The notes under the pieces are model-generated. The model was given only the letters and a program-made list of their open reading frames with translations. It had not been told where the DNA came from and made no database searches. Shown piece after piece: positions 8,059-17,227 of a DNA stretch of 64,000 bases (position 1 is its first letter; each line of letters starts with the position of its first letter). The stretch is from the NCBI GenBank assembly GCA_015232355.1, contig JADFZW010000026.1, forward strand, positions 19,404-83,403, read 5' to 3'. Both the position numbers and the translations under genes were made by a program. This stretch comes from Oligoflexia bacterium (lineage in GTDB: Bacteria; Bdellovibrionota; Bacteriovoracia; Bacteriovoracales; Bacteriovoracaceae).

Positions 8059-10731
8059 TTACTCTAAAATTTTCCTTCCTATTTCAGTCACAGCAAAGTT
8101 TCCATTCAATTTATTTTTAATAACTACCATAGCACTTATTCCTATTTCATCTGGAGGAGAACTACTCTCCTCAGAATAAGTTGTCATAGTTCCATATGGT
8201 TTTGTGTAATTAACTCCTGAAATTACTCCCAACGGAATTAATTTAGTTGAATAGTAATTTCTTAACCCAACAGAACCCAATTTTTTATCTGCACTAAATG
8301 GATTTCCTATTATTCCATCAGCACTAACTCCATAAGCTCGACCTGGAGAATATGCTGTCATTAACAGATGGTTTGGATTTCTTCCATCATCAGCACCTTC
8401 ATCACGCATAGTACGCGCATCCATTGGAGTATATTCACCAATATGAAAATACATTGACCACTGATTGGTGGTAGTCGCTCTACTTTCCCAGTATTTCTGA
8501 ATTATTGTTGATAGTGAGTCTCCATTTTGTGGACACCTTGGTTCTCCTAGAAAAAAACTTATAAACTTTCCCGCTATGCAGTCGCACGATACATTACTTA
8601 TCTTCGCATCTTGAGGAGAATAAACCCCATCTGCAGCTTTATTATATAAAGTAGCATCTACTGACTCCTTAATTGTGCTATCTTTAGTATTAATTTTTGA
8701 AACACCTTCTCTCATTGATCTTGCAACATCATTCATAGCTTTCGCATAAGTTTCTATCGAAACTCTTGTTCTTGATAAGTATTCCTTAATAATCGTCTCT
8801 ACTTCACCCAAATCATAAAAAGTGGCCTTACGTTGTTGGTCTCCAACTAAAGGAGCATACAAATAAAATGATCTTGTATTTGTTGTTCCCATTGGTTGAC
8901 CATTAACAATTGGATATAATCCAGGTTCATTCTCTTCTGAATCTACAAAAGTTGTTGGTACAAGATAGTTGTATGCTTCATATAATGTTGGAGCTCTCGA
9001 CTTTAATATAGCATTACTTATATCATCTCCAGTAATGTTAGAAATATTTGGTATATTCAACTTTAACGCTGAAAACTGTTTATTATCATACAATCCAGCA
9101 CCGGTCGGGGCCGGATAACGATCTGCTGATCTGTTTAGCACCTCTTTAATATCTGATAAAACATCAGCACCTGATGATGTTTCATTAATAATATACCTTA
9201 GATTAGGAATACCAAAAGTTATTTCTCCACTAGCTCCAGGAACTCCACCTATCGCATTCTTGGCCGTATTATTTGTTAGCCAAAATGTATCTGAAACAGT
9301 AGATGGTTTAGGAACTGGATATCCAGATTCAAACTTTGCATCCGCACTTCCTGATGAAATATACCCTAGATAATCTGGTGATCTAGATTTTCTTGCTTGA
9401 ATAGTACTCGCTTGTCCTTCATTTTGTCTAAAAATCATCGGTCCAATTCTACCACCAAATGGTTTAGCAGCAGCATATGCAGTTAACTTAACACTCTCAT
9501 CTTGAAATGGATTAAATAATCCAATAAAATCTGCCTCACCCTTTACTGCATAGTAAGTTAATACCTGTGGATTTTTTACAAACCCAAATGGATATGCTGG
9601 AACTGGTATTCCTGCTTTGGTAGCACCACAAGCAGCGTGAGTTGTAACTGGAACACCACCACTACCAATTGAACCACTACTCGCTGTAAACTGTGTATAG
9701 AAGACAACGAAATTTAATGTATGTAAAAAAAGGTCTAGATAATATTTTTGAATAGAGTTTTGTATAGGGAAAGTAGAGATCGTATTTACATTAGCTGTGA
9801 ATACATTCGGTGGCAATTCAGTTAACTTAAATGATGTCTTAAGCAGATTGTATGGACTACTACCACTATCTAAATTTCGATAAGCACTCCAAAACGCTTT
9901 AACTACTCTCTCATTTATTGGATAATAACTATTCCCCTGATAAAAACCTGAGATTAATCTACATCCTCCATTACCATCATTGCATACTGTACCTGCCGGC
10001 TCAGTATTTACTAATTTTTCCACATTTCTTATTCTGAATGCTAACTCAATTGCCGCTGGCCAAGCACCAACTCTCTCTGCTGCTATTTGAGGAGCATCAT
10101 TAAACAAACCAGGCGTAGTTACTCCTGAAGGTTTGGGAGCACCATATGTCCAACGAAGAAGTGTTAGGAAATTAATGTCTCCTCTCTTTGTACAATCCTC
10201 TGCTTTTCTCTTTGAAATAGCATCAGTAAATTCTGTCATTGTATCATCGAGATTTGTCATTCCCAATTTGGCAAATCTTGGTAATCCAGGTACATTAAAA
10301 ATTTCACAGATATTTGTTTCTGAACCTGCATAGTTGATACAAGTTGAAGGAAGATTAAATCTATCGTGAGCAACAGTACCACCAGAAGCCTCATCTGCAC
10401 CATTGGACATTCTAAAACTATGCTTTCCTGCTCCAGCGTTTGTACTAGTTAAAGAGAGTGTTCCTAATACATAATATTTAAACATCCACTCCTTAAAGAT
10501 GTTTCTTAGTTCCCAATTTAAGTATGCAATGTTTGAGAGTTGTCGTGCTTGTACGGCCGCTCCAGACCATGCGGCCGCATCGACAGCATTTTGTAAATTA
10601 ATTTTTGCTTTAACAAACATTCCAACATTAACAGTAAATGCCAAAGCGGTAACCATCACTAATATGGTCATCGCAAAAAAAACTGACAGTTGCCCTCTGG
10701 AATCTAAAAAATTTGCAGAGATTTTCTTCAT
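8059..10731 (-). CDS. Very large TadG/TadE-like pilus-assembly family protein
   Basis: The N terminus is typical of the TadG-like family: a short cytosolic RGQLSVFFA, a membrane helix (about residues 16-39), then a conserved region with NLQNAVDAAAWSGA. Such proteins are anchored in the inner membrane with a periplasmic body and belong to Flp/Tad-type pilus systems. The body here brings the total to 890 aa, far beyond the few hundred residues usual for TadE/TadG, and I recognise no further domain in it. No other tad gene (ATPase, TadB/C, prepilin) is nearby. The start ATG is clear, and the upstream plus-strand gene is divergent. Confidence 0.75.
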   Translation of the reverse strand: MKKISANFLDSRGQLSVFFAMTILVMVTALAFTVNVGMFVKAKINLQNAVDAAAWSGAAVQARQLSNIAYLNWELRNIFKEWMFKYYVLGTLSLTSTNAGAGKHSFRMSNGADEASGGTVAHDRFNLPSTCINYAGSETNICEIFNVPGLPRFAKLGMTNLDDTMTEFTDAISKRKAEDCTKRGDINFLTLLRWTYGAPKPSGVTTPGLFNDAPQIAAERVGAWPAAIELAFRIRNVEKLVNTEPAGTVCNDGNGGCRLISGFYQGNSYYPINERVVKAFWSAYRNLDSGSSPYNLLKTSFKLTELPPNVFTANVNTISTFPIQNSIQKYYLDLFLHTLNFVVFYTQFTASSGSIGSGGVPVTTHAACGATKAGIPVPAYPFGFVKNPQVLTYYAVKGEADFIGLFNPFQDESVKLTAYAAAKPFGGRIGPMIFRQNEGQASTIQARKSRSPDYLGYISSGSADAKFESGYPVPKPSTVSDTFWLTNNTAKNAIGGVPGASGEITFGIPNLRYIINETSSGADVLSDIKEVLNRSADRYPAPTGAGLYDNKQFSALKLNIPNISNITGDDISNAILKSRAPTLYEAYNYLVPTTFVDSEENEPGLYPIVNGQPMGTTNTRSFYLYAPLVGDQQRKATFYDLGEVETIIKEYLSRTRVSIETYAKAMNDVARSMREGVSKINTKDSTIKESVDATLYNKAADGVYSPQDAKISNVSCDCIAGKFISFFLGEPRCPQNGDSLSTIIQKYWESRATTTNQWSMYFHIGEYTPMDARTMRDEGADDGRNPNHLLMTAYSPGRAYGVSADGIIGNPFSADKKLGSVGLRNYYSTKLIPLGVISGVNYTKPYGTMTTYSEESSSPPDEIGISAMVVIKNKLNGNFAVTEIGRKILE

Positions 10732-10886
10732 ATATTAATTTTGTGTTCATGCTTTCTCCAAGTCAAACTCTATTTAGAGTCAATAGAGTAAAAATGATCA
10801 TAAATAAAATTAATTGAAGAGAACTCAATTTTTAGGTTTAACCTTTAGTTATAAAGATAAGGAGAGGAATAAGGAGGAAAAAATTT

Positions 10887-11372
10887 ATGCCATTAAATAA
10901 CAACAATAATAAAAACCGAACCTATAAACTAAAAAATCCCTCATTGGAATTTTATTGTCCTCTGTGCAGTCAAAAAAGATATGTCAAATACAGATCAAAA
11001 CTATCAAATAAAAATTATCTGCAATTATCAGTCGCCTCATTGTTTGCTGTCTCTGTTTTATTTCCCTATGTAAAACAAAAATCCATGGATTACACTCTGA
11101 TTATTGTCTTCGTATTTGCTATGTGGTGCTGTTATGAAATGATAATAAAACTCTTCCATCGCAAAGAACTTCCATGCCCACATTGTGGTTTTGATATGAC
11201 CTGGTACAGAAGGGATGTTCGAATGGCAAAAAAATTAGTTAAAGACTTCTGGCAAAATAAAAACTCACAACAGCAACAAGATCAAAAAGAGCAAATAACA
11301 CCAGCAACAACAACACCACTATCAACAACAACAACAACAACAGCAACAGCAACAGCAACTTTGAAAAAATAA
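10887..11372 (+). CDS. Zinc-ribbon membrane protein, unknown function
   Basis: A 161-aa protein. CPLC near residue 23 and CPHC near residue 104 could form a split zinc ribbon, flanking two membrane segments (about residues 50-66 and 72-88). The C-terminal 40 residues are a low-complexity Gln/Thr/Ala tail from ACA/GCA-type repeats. It has a strong ribosome-binding site (AAGGAGG) and lies divergent to the TadG-like gene, upstream of ssb. No function can be assigned. Confidence 0.65.
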   Translation: MPLNNNNNKNRTYKLKNPSLEFYCPLCSQKRYVKYRSKLSNKNYLQLSVASLFAVSVLFPYVKQKSMDYTLIIVFVFAMWCCYEMIIKLFHRKELPCPHCGFDMTWYRRDVRMAKKLVKDFWQNKNSQQQQDQKEQITPATTTPLSTTTTTTATATATLKK

Positions 11373-11468
11373 GCTTGATTTTCTATCAACTGACAATTTT
11401 AATATGAATTATTTTTTGAATCTGTTAATCTAATTTTCTAAAAAAAATAAATAAAAAGGAGATTCCCG

Positions 11469-12017
11469 ATGAGTGTAAACAGAGTCATTTTGTTAGGTCG
11501 ATTAGGTCAAGATCCAGAGCTTAAGTATACTCCAGGTGGTATGGCAGTATGTAGCTTCACTATGGCAACATCAGAGAGTTGGAAAGATAAAAATAGTGGG
11601 CAAAAACAGGAAAAAACAGAATGGCACAGAATTGTTGCCTGGGCCAAAACAGCAGAACTATGTAGTCAGTATCTAACAAAAGGACGCCAAGTATATATAG
11701 AAGGTAGACTACAAACTAGAGCATGGGATGATAAAAATGGAGTAAAAAGATATACAACTGAAATTCTAGCTCAATCAGTTCAATTCGTAGACAGCAAAAG
11801 TACAGGCACGGGACAAGGATTTGCAGCAAATAACAATAACAATAGCAACAGCAATAGCAATAGCAATGGTTCTAATCAACCTCCTGAACTAGGTTCAAAT
11901 GGATTTGGTGGAATTGATGATTTTTCTTTCAATGGTCTTTCAAATACAGCTAATATGGATAAAGAGTATCGTGTTGCAAATGGTGAACACTTTACATCTG
12001 ATGATATACCATTTTAG
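11469..12017 (+). CDS. ssb: Single-stranded DNA-binding protein
   Basis: A typical SSB. The N-terminal OB fold covers residues 1 to about 110 ([41 protein letters not shown]). A flexible linker follows, and the C-terminal acidic tip ending DDIPF is the protein-interaction tail. It binds single-stranded DNA in replication, repair and recombination. The linker contains an Asn/Ser repeat encoded by AAC/AGC repeats. The ATG is preceded by AAGGAGA. The HD-GYP gene follows after 21 nt and is likely co-transcribed. Confidence 0.97.
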   Translation: MSVNRVILLGRLGQDPELKYTPGGMAVCSFTMATSESWKDKNSGQKQEKTEWHRIVAWAKTAELCSQYLTKGRQVYIEGRLQTRAWDDKNGVKRYTTEILAQSVQFVDSKSTGTGQGFAANNNNNSNSNSNSNGSNQPPELGSNGFGGIDDFSFNGLSNTANMDKEYRVANGEHFTSDDIPF

Positions 12018-12038
12018 TCAAGATAAGATTTAAATCCA

Positions 12039-13193
12039 ATGGGTACAGAAGAAAATAATAGCAATAATAGTTTTTTTTCAGTTCATATCGATTTCATTAA
12101 AACAGAGATTGCTTCCCTCTATGATCTCTATATTAATTCATCAACCGTACCCGGACATGAAAGATTCATAAGAATATATCCTAAAGGAGAATATCTAGAT
12201 CATAAAACATTAGAGGAGTTGCATTCAAAATACTTTCAAATCTATTTGAATGAAAATCAACGAATTGATTATTTGAAGTCGTTAACTGGAAATATACATG
12301 CTACTGAAGAGGAAAAGAGCAAAGTTATAAAAGATTCTGCTATCAAATATCTCTCAACACTCTTTGATAGCAAACATGAATTTAAGACTGAACTTTTATC
12401 TGATACAATAAAAAATTGTCGGGATGTAGTTGAATCAATAGTTGATGTAATCAAAGATTACACCATTAAAGATTTATATGATCTAGTAGCAAAATTAAGT
12501 TTTCATGATTTTTACACTTACGATCACTCTATAAATGTTTCCATGTACTGTATCGCCATCTACAAAATTCTAAACAAAAATGTCAGTAAAGATAAAATTG
12601 TAAGTTTGGGGTTGGGTGGACTACTTCATGATTTAGGAAAATTAAAATTACCGACTTCTATCTTAAATAACCCAGGAAAACTGAGCGCAGAGGAATATAA
12701 TGAAATAAAAAAACATCCAGCACTTGGATTAAATATGCTCTTAGCAGTTAAAGATAGTTGGGAGAGAGGAACTACAACTAAGTGTGATGGTGTTGATATT
12801 GATCTTACTGCCAGAATCATTCACGAACATCATGAAAATTATAATGGCACTGGATACCCTGAAAAAATTTCTGGAAATCAAATTAGTGTTGAGGCCAGAA
12901 TCACGGCCATAGCAGATTTTTTTGATGCCATAACCACCAAGCGTGCTTATCATGAAGTTTTAACAATTGAACAAGCAATCGATGTAATGGGACGTGAAGT
13001 TGGAAAAAAAATTGATCCTGAGTTATATCAAGTCTTTTTAACTGATTTAAAAAAGATTTCACTCTCAGGAAGAACTAAGTTTAAAATTGCTGACAACTTC
13101 GATCCATCTAGTCCACACAAAGAATTACCTCTAGAGGAAGTTAAGGAAGAAGAAGTTAAGGAAGACTTTGGAAAAATTATAGTTAAAGATTAA
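12039..13193 (+). CDS. HD-GYP domain protein, probable cyclic-di-GMP phosphodiesterase
   Basis: The C-terminal two thirds is an HD-GYP domain with its metal and signature residues: DHSINVSMY, H197-D198-L-G-K, then HEHHENYNGTGYP with G272-Y-P274, and ADFFDAITTKRAY. HD-GYP enzymes degrade cyclic di-GMP, a second messenger controlling motility and attachment, which fits the nearby flagellar block. The N-terminal 150 residues hold no recognised sensor domain. The C-terminal tail is rich in Glu and Lys. The stop overlaps the convergent nucleotidyltransferase gene by 11 nt. Confidence 0.9.
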   Translation: MGTEENNSNNSFFSVHIDFIKTEIASLYDLYINSSTVPGHERFIRIYPKGEYLDHKTLEELHSKYFQIYLNENQRIDYLKSLTGNIHATEEEKSKVIKDSAIKYLSTLFDSKHEFKTELLSDTIKNCRDVVESIVDVIKDYTIKDLYDLVAKLSFHDFYTYDHSINVSMYCIAIYKILNKNVSKDKIVSLGLGGLLHDLGKLKLPTSILNNPGKLSAEEYNEIKKHPALGLNMLLAVKDSWERGTTTKCDGVDIDLTARIIHEHHENYNGTGYPEKISGNQISVEARITAIADFFDAITTKRAYHEVLTIEQAIDVMGREVGKKIDPELYQVFLTDLKKISLSGRTKFKIADNFDPSSPHKELPLEEVKEEEVKEDFGKIIVKD

Positions 13194-13734
13194 CTTGATC
13201 CCATTCATTTGTAAGACGAAGATCAATAATCCATCTATTAAGGTAAGTTTCATCAATTTTCGTTTGATTTAATATTCCACGAATATCTGTTAGATGTTTA
13301 GTTGATCCTCCTTCCCTGTAATATACTAATTTTTTAATTATTATATCTTCTGGAGTAGCAACATATATATCTTTCCCGGCCCAAAAAGGATATTTTTGTC
13401 TTCGTAAAAATTCCTCTTTTGCATGTTGTGTAGCTTTTCTAATTACTACATCTATTTTCAAACCTGATTCCTGATGTATTAAGTTAAATTGACCTCGATT
13501 TATTATTTCCGCATTTAAAATTTCCTTTGGCGGACAATAAAATTCTTCAATTGAAAATAACTTTTCAAATTTAAATACGTCCTGAGGTAAAATATCTACA
13601 ACTAAATCCATATCATGTGTCATTCTAGGTTCACCATAAATAACTGCCGCCAATGATCCTACTAACATATAATGAATATTTTCCGATTCCAGCTTTTCGA
13701 TTACCAACAAAAAAATATCTATTATGTTTTGCAT
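13183..13734 (-). CDS. Nucleotidyltransferase-fold protein, toxin-antitoxin-like
   Basis: A 183-aa protein with the minimal nucleotidyltransferase signature: GS at residues 27-28 (MLVGSLAAVIYG) followed by R-x-T-x-D-x-D (RMTHDMDLVV), and a later IDVVIRK beta strand with a third acidic residue. Small stand-alone proteins of this fold (AbiEii/DUF6036-like) often act as toxins or base modifiers paired with a short gene. Its partner lies directly upstream with a 2-nt gap. Chromosomal genes of this kind can also be domesticated, so toxicity is an inference. Confidence 0.72.
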   Translation of the reverse strand: MQNIIDIFLLVIEKLESENIHYMLVGSLAAVIYGEPRMTHDMDLVVDILPQDVFKFEKLFSIEEFYCPPKEILNAEIINRGQFNLIHQESGLKIDVVIRKATQHAKEEFLRRQKYPFWAGKDIYVATPEDIIIKKLVYYREGGSTKHLTDIRGILNQTKIDETYLNRWIIDLRLTNEWDQVNL

Positions 13735-13736
13735 AG

Positions 13737-13928
13737 TTATCTTTGACCTTTTTCTATTAATTTATAAACTTGATGATTAATTTCTCTTTCACTTAAAAGT
13801 GGATACTTTTTCATTAATTGATTTTTTTTTATTGAATGTACTAATTCAAATAATCCTGCGACCATTCTAAGTTTTTTTTCAATTTTATTGCGATCAATTT
13901 TATTAAAAGACGTATTTGGGTTTTTCAT
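13737..13928 (-). CDS. Small partner protein of the nucleotidyltransferase, antitoxin-like
   Basis: A 63-aa, charged, helical protein (LFELVHSIKK, then KYPLLSEREINHQVYKLIE). The pattern of a helix, a KYP-LSE-E-I turn and a second helix recalls the small Rv0078B-type antitoxins that precede nucleotidyltransferase genes. This is from memory and needs a profile search. Its stop is 2 nt before the ATG of the nucleotidyltransferase, so the two are translationally coupled. Too short for a firm family call. Confidence 0.55.
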   Translation of the reverse strand: MKNPNTSFNKIDRNKIEKKLRMVAGLFELVHSIKKNQLMKKYPLLSEREINHQVYKLIEKGQR

Positions 13929-13976
13929 TCTATTTAAATATTATAATCAGGTATTAAGGTCAAGGAAAGAAACAAG

Positions 13977-14675
13977 CTAAGAAGTGGGAATAAATAAGTT
14001 GTAATTTCTTTTATCCGTTCCATCTCTTCTGTAACTATTAAAATTAAAATTTCCATCATAGTCACAGTCACAACTACAATTACAACTACAACACGTACAT
14101 CTTTTTGAATCTTCAATATCACAAGCATCTATTAGAGGATAATTTTCAAGAATTTGTTCTCTTGCTATCGCCAACAAATCTAGATGATACTTGTTGTTAC
14201 TCTTATCGTTCTTATCGTTCTTATCATTCTTATTTTCAACAAAAAATTTTTTATCGAAATTATTTAACAACTCTGCACCCACAATATAGCAATTTTGACA
14301 AATCGCTGGACCAATAAATGCAAAATATGGATTAATCTTTTTTAATATTGGTTCAGCAACAATTTTTTGATGTAGTCCTCTCCATCCAGCATGTAGTAGT
14401 GCATATCCATTTAATCCTATCATTACTATTGGTAAACAATCAGCTGTTTTAATTGCTAAGATAGGCGGAGGCGAAGTATTCCACGATCTTTTATCACAAA
14501 CTAAAATTCCATCAGCCTCACCTAAATTAAAATTTTCATTAATTAAATTATTTTTTAATTCAATAATTTTTGAACCATGAACTTGTTTAACAAAATAATA
14601 ATTTTTATCGATATCTTCAGGTGAAGAATAGGTAATAAATCTACCACAATGTAATGTTTTATGAAATAACATCAA
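13977..14675 (-). CDS. pgeF: YfiH/PgeF-family multicopper-like purine nucleoside phosphorylase / peptidoglycan editing factor
   Basis: Family landmarks are in order: VKQVHGSKI, ADGILVCD, IKTADCLPI, HAGWRGLHQK and GPAICQNCYIVG, which supply the His/Cys/His zinc site, followed by the terminal SYRRDGTDKRNY. YfiH-family enzymes act on purine nucleosides, and PgeF edits mis-incorporated amino acids in peptidoglycan precursors. Two repeat expansions are unusual: a KNDKNDKND stretch in the middle, and CTCCSCNCSCDCDYD where other members have a single CTxC before the SYRRD motif. It follows flgE on the same strand after about 30 nt. Confidence 0.85.
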   Translation of the reverse strand: MMLFHKTLHCGRFITYSSPEDIDKNYYFVKQVHGSKIIELKNNLINENFNLGEADGILVCDKRSWNTSPPPILAIKTADCLPIVMIGLNGYALLHAGWRGLHQKIVAEPILKKINPYFAFIGPAICQNCYIVGAELLNNFDKKFFVENKNDKNDKNDKSNNKYHLDLLAIAREQILENYPLIDACDIEDSKRCTCCSCNCSCDCDYDGNFNFNSYRRDGTDKRNYNLFIPTS

Positions 14676-14708
14676 AATTGATTATCTCGTGATTTTATTC
14701 TAATTTAA

Positions 14709-15989
14709 TTATCTCTTAATGTTCAAGATCTCTTGTAACATTTGATCTGCTGTAGTGATGGTTCTAGTATTGGCCGTAAAGTTACGTTGAGCCTTCATCA
14801 AATTCACAAATTCATGAGCGATATCAACGTTTGATTCCTCAATTGATTTTGATAAGACCTCACCTCTACCATGTTCATTTGGTTTTCCAACTGCTCCTTG
14901 ACCAGATTTACGAGTCTCTTTGTAAAGGTTTTTACCCATCTTAAAGAGTCCTTCATTGTTTTCAAATTTAGCAATTGCAATTTGAGCAATATCACGAACC
15001 TCACCATTGTTATATACAGCAGATAGTACCCCTTTATCGTTAAATGATAAACTAGAAAGTGTACCTGCACTGGCACCATCTTGAGTATGTCTGGAAACTG
15101 ATGAATCTGATCCATATTGAGTAGTAGCATCGAGTCCGTTTCCACCTTCTTCGAGAGAAATACCAAAATCAAATTCCATCTTTTGATCTGGGGCCGCACC
15201 CTTATTGAAAGAGAATGCACTAGATTTGGTAGTCTCTTTCTTAAGTACACCCTTATCAGAAAATTCCAAAAGTCCTGTACCCATTTCAACATCTTTTTTA
15301 CCATCGCCTTTTGCAGCGTCAGTACCTTTAACCAATACATGGTATTCCCATTTATTCTCTTCTGCTTTATTAAAATAAATAGTTACTAGTCTTGCTGTAC
15401 CGATATTATCATAAACCATCATACCAGTATTAAAGTTAGAAGTTTTCATCGGATTAGCAACATCAAATTTTTGAACATCCGCTCTGGAATCTAAATTCAT
15501 TTGAATCCTTGCATTTCCTGTTGCTTTAGCAGCAACAGTTGTTCCACCAAGCTTAATCTCACCAATCTTACTAGTAATTTTTCCAGTCTCATCGGCCGCA
15601 AATCCTAATACTGGATAACCATCTCCGGTGATAAGTTGTCCTTCTTTATTAAAAATAAAACCACCATCTCTAGTGTATCCTCTGCCAAAAGCTGAATCCA
15701 AAACAAAAAATCCATTTCCGTTGATGCTGAGATCAGTAACTTGCTCCGTTCGCACTAAACTTCCCTGAGTAAACATTGGTTTGATGTGGGCCAACTTTGT
15801 ACCTGCACCAATCTGATCACCACCATCAATACCTTTTAGTGAACTGGCCAAGACATCTTGAAATTCAGGTCGCGATGATTTGAATCCGCTTGTCCCTGCG
15901 TTTGATATATTATCAGCAATAACTGACATTCCACCACCAATTGAATTTAAACCTGTAACACCTACATTAAATGCCCCTAAAATACTCAT
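14709..15989 (-). CDS. flgE: Flagellar hook protein FlgE
   Basis: Subunit of the flagellar hook, exported by the flagellar type III system. The N-terminal rod/hook signature is present (GLNSIGGGMSVIADNISNAG, then TSGFKSSRPEF) and so is the C-terminal helix (VNLMKAQRNFTANTRTITTA). The variable middle forms the hook surface. I choose the ATG at 15989 (426 aa), preceded by a purine-rich AAGGGGG and GAGGA. A TTG three codons upstream is less likely. It is the last flagellar gene of the operon here, after flgD. Confidence 0.96.
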   Translation of the reverse strand: MSILGAFNVGVTGLNSIGGGMSVIADNISNAGTSGFKSSRPEFQDVLASSLKGIDGGDQIGAGTKLAHIKPMFTQGSLVRTEQVTDLSINGNGFFVLDSAFGRGYTRDGGFIFNKEGQLITGDGYPVLGFAADETGKITSKIGEIKLGGTTVAAKATGNARIQMNLDSRADVQKFDVANPMKTSNFNTGMMVYDNIGTARLVTIYFNKAEENKWEYHVLVKGTDAAKGDGKKDVEMGTGLLEFSDKGVLKKETTKSSAFSFNKGAAPDQKMEFDFGISLEEGGNGLDATTQYGSDSSVSRHTQDGASAGTLSSLSFNDKGVLSAVYNNGEVRDIAQIAIAKFENNEGLFKMGKNLYKETRKSGQGAVGKPNEHGRGEVLSKSIEESNVDIAHEFVNLMKAQRNFTANTRTITTADQMLQEILNIKR

Positions 15990-16051
15990 AATCCTCAAAC
16001 CCCCTTCTTTTTTTTAAACATTATCTACTAATTACTCAACATCCTCTTTTT

Positions 16052-16072
16052 ATCATCATCATCATCATCATC
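16052..16072. repeat. (ATC)7 microsatellite in the flgD-flgE spacer
   Basis: Seven perfect ATC units in the 140-nt gap between flgD and flgE, within an otherwise AT-rich, unstructured stretch. The gap is long for this operon. Confidence 0.85.
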
Positions 16073-16129
16073 AATCATCCTCTACACAACATCTCACATA
16101 CACATCTTTTCATTTATATAAAAAATTAT

Positions 16130-17200
16130 TTATCTAATTCCCCTTTCTCTTTTTTCAGCGTAAGCAAATGGTTTGCTTTGTTCTCTAATCAATTCATTTC
16201 CTTTTGTGTTAGCGTTAGTATCGTTATCTTGTTTGTAAGCTTCGATTTTATTTCTATTTACATCCGGAAAGAAATTTCTATTTTCACCCACTCTGGAATT
16301 CATTCTGGTATTAGTCTTTGGATCATTAGTTTCAAAACTATCAACCTCTCTTAAATCAACTTTCCTGTTTCCATCAACTACTAATATAGTATTTTCACCA
16401 TCAAATTCCACTCCAGTTACAATCCCTTGAGTTTTAAGTTCTGTTTCTACTTGTTTATAATCTTCTCCGTATGCTAATACTTGGAAATTATATTTACCTT
16501 TACCTGCAATTTGACCATCCAATGTTTTTCCATTCCAAATTATTTCATTTGCTCCAGCGGCCAAATTTTCTTTTTCAATCTGACCAATCATGTTTGATTT
16601 TTCATCAAAGATACGAATAATTGTGGCCGGTGCATTGGATTTTAAAACAAAACGAATTTTAGCATCATCACCATCTCTATCAATATTAAGACTATTACCA
16701 TTGCTGGAAACTTTTTTCCCTAAAAAACTGGAGGCATAAAATTTATTCTCCAACATCTTTCCACTACTTTGTTTCTGCATGATATTTTTCATATTAGTTA
16801 ATTGTTCTAATTGAGACAATTGTGCTAACTCAGAAGTAATTTTCTTATCATCAATCGGATTTGATGGATCTTGATTTTGTAATTGGAAGGTTAAAAGTTT
16901 CAAGAATTCATCCTGGCCCATTTGATTAGTCTTGCGCTCTTTACGAACTATACCAGTATTTTTTGTACCATTAATTCTATTTAATATTTCAGTATCTATT
17001 TTAGAATTTTTATTCCTATTAAAACTATCAGCTTGTCTTTTACTTCCCGTGCTACTCGTTTGTGAATCATCAGGTGACCAATCTACAATTGAAGAATCAG
17101 AACCGGCCGCATTCTCCACTGTTTGAGTTGGTCTATGTATCTTTACTCCACTAGTGTCTCGAACATTTTGAAATTCACTTGGTATTCCAATTGTTGGCAT
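16130..17200 (-). CDS. flgD: Flagellar hook-capping protein FlgD
   Basis: The scaffold that caps the growing hook. The conserved core is at residues 92-140 (MGQDEFLKLLTFQLQNQDP, then SELAQLSQLEQLTNM), followed by the FlgD Ig-like/tudor region. At 356 aa it is longer than typical FlgD (about 230), with about 90 extra polar residues before the core and a charged C-terminal tail. GAGGA precedes the ATG. It lies between fliK and flgE, the usual grouping for hook-length control, cap and hook subunit. Confidence 0.92.
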   Translation of the reverse strand: MPTIGIPSEFQNVRDTSGVKIHRPTQTVENAAGSDSSIVDWSPDDSQTSSTGSKRQADSFNRNKNSKIDTEILNRINGTKNTGIVRKERKTNQMGQDEFLKLLTFQLQNQDPSNPIDDKKITSELAQLSQLEQLTNMKNIMQKQSSGKMLENKFYASSFLGKKVSSNGNSLNIDRDGDDAKIRFVLKSNAPATIIRIFDEKSNMIGQIEKENLAAGANEIIWNGKTLDGQIAGKGKYNFQVLAYGEDYKQVETELKTQGIVTGVEFDGENTILVVDGNRKVDLREVDSFETNDPKTNTRMNSRVGENRNFFPDVNRNKIEAYKQDNDTNANTKGNELIREQSKPFAYAEKRERGIR

Positions 17201-17227
17201 TTATATATTCCTCAAATTATAATATTA

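Noticed and set aside
13934..14128. 64-codon minus-strand frame overlapping the end of pgeF
   Set aside because: It is an out-of-frame reading of the Cys-rich repeat of pgeF, giving artificial VVVIVVVTVT sequence.
16052..16072. Regular ATC repeats considered as a CRISPR-like array
   Set aside because: The units are 3 bp with no spacers. None of the repeat tracts in the window has a repeat-spacer layout, and no cas genes are present.
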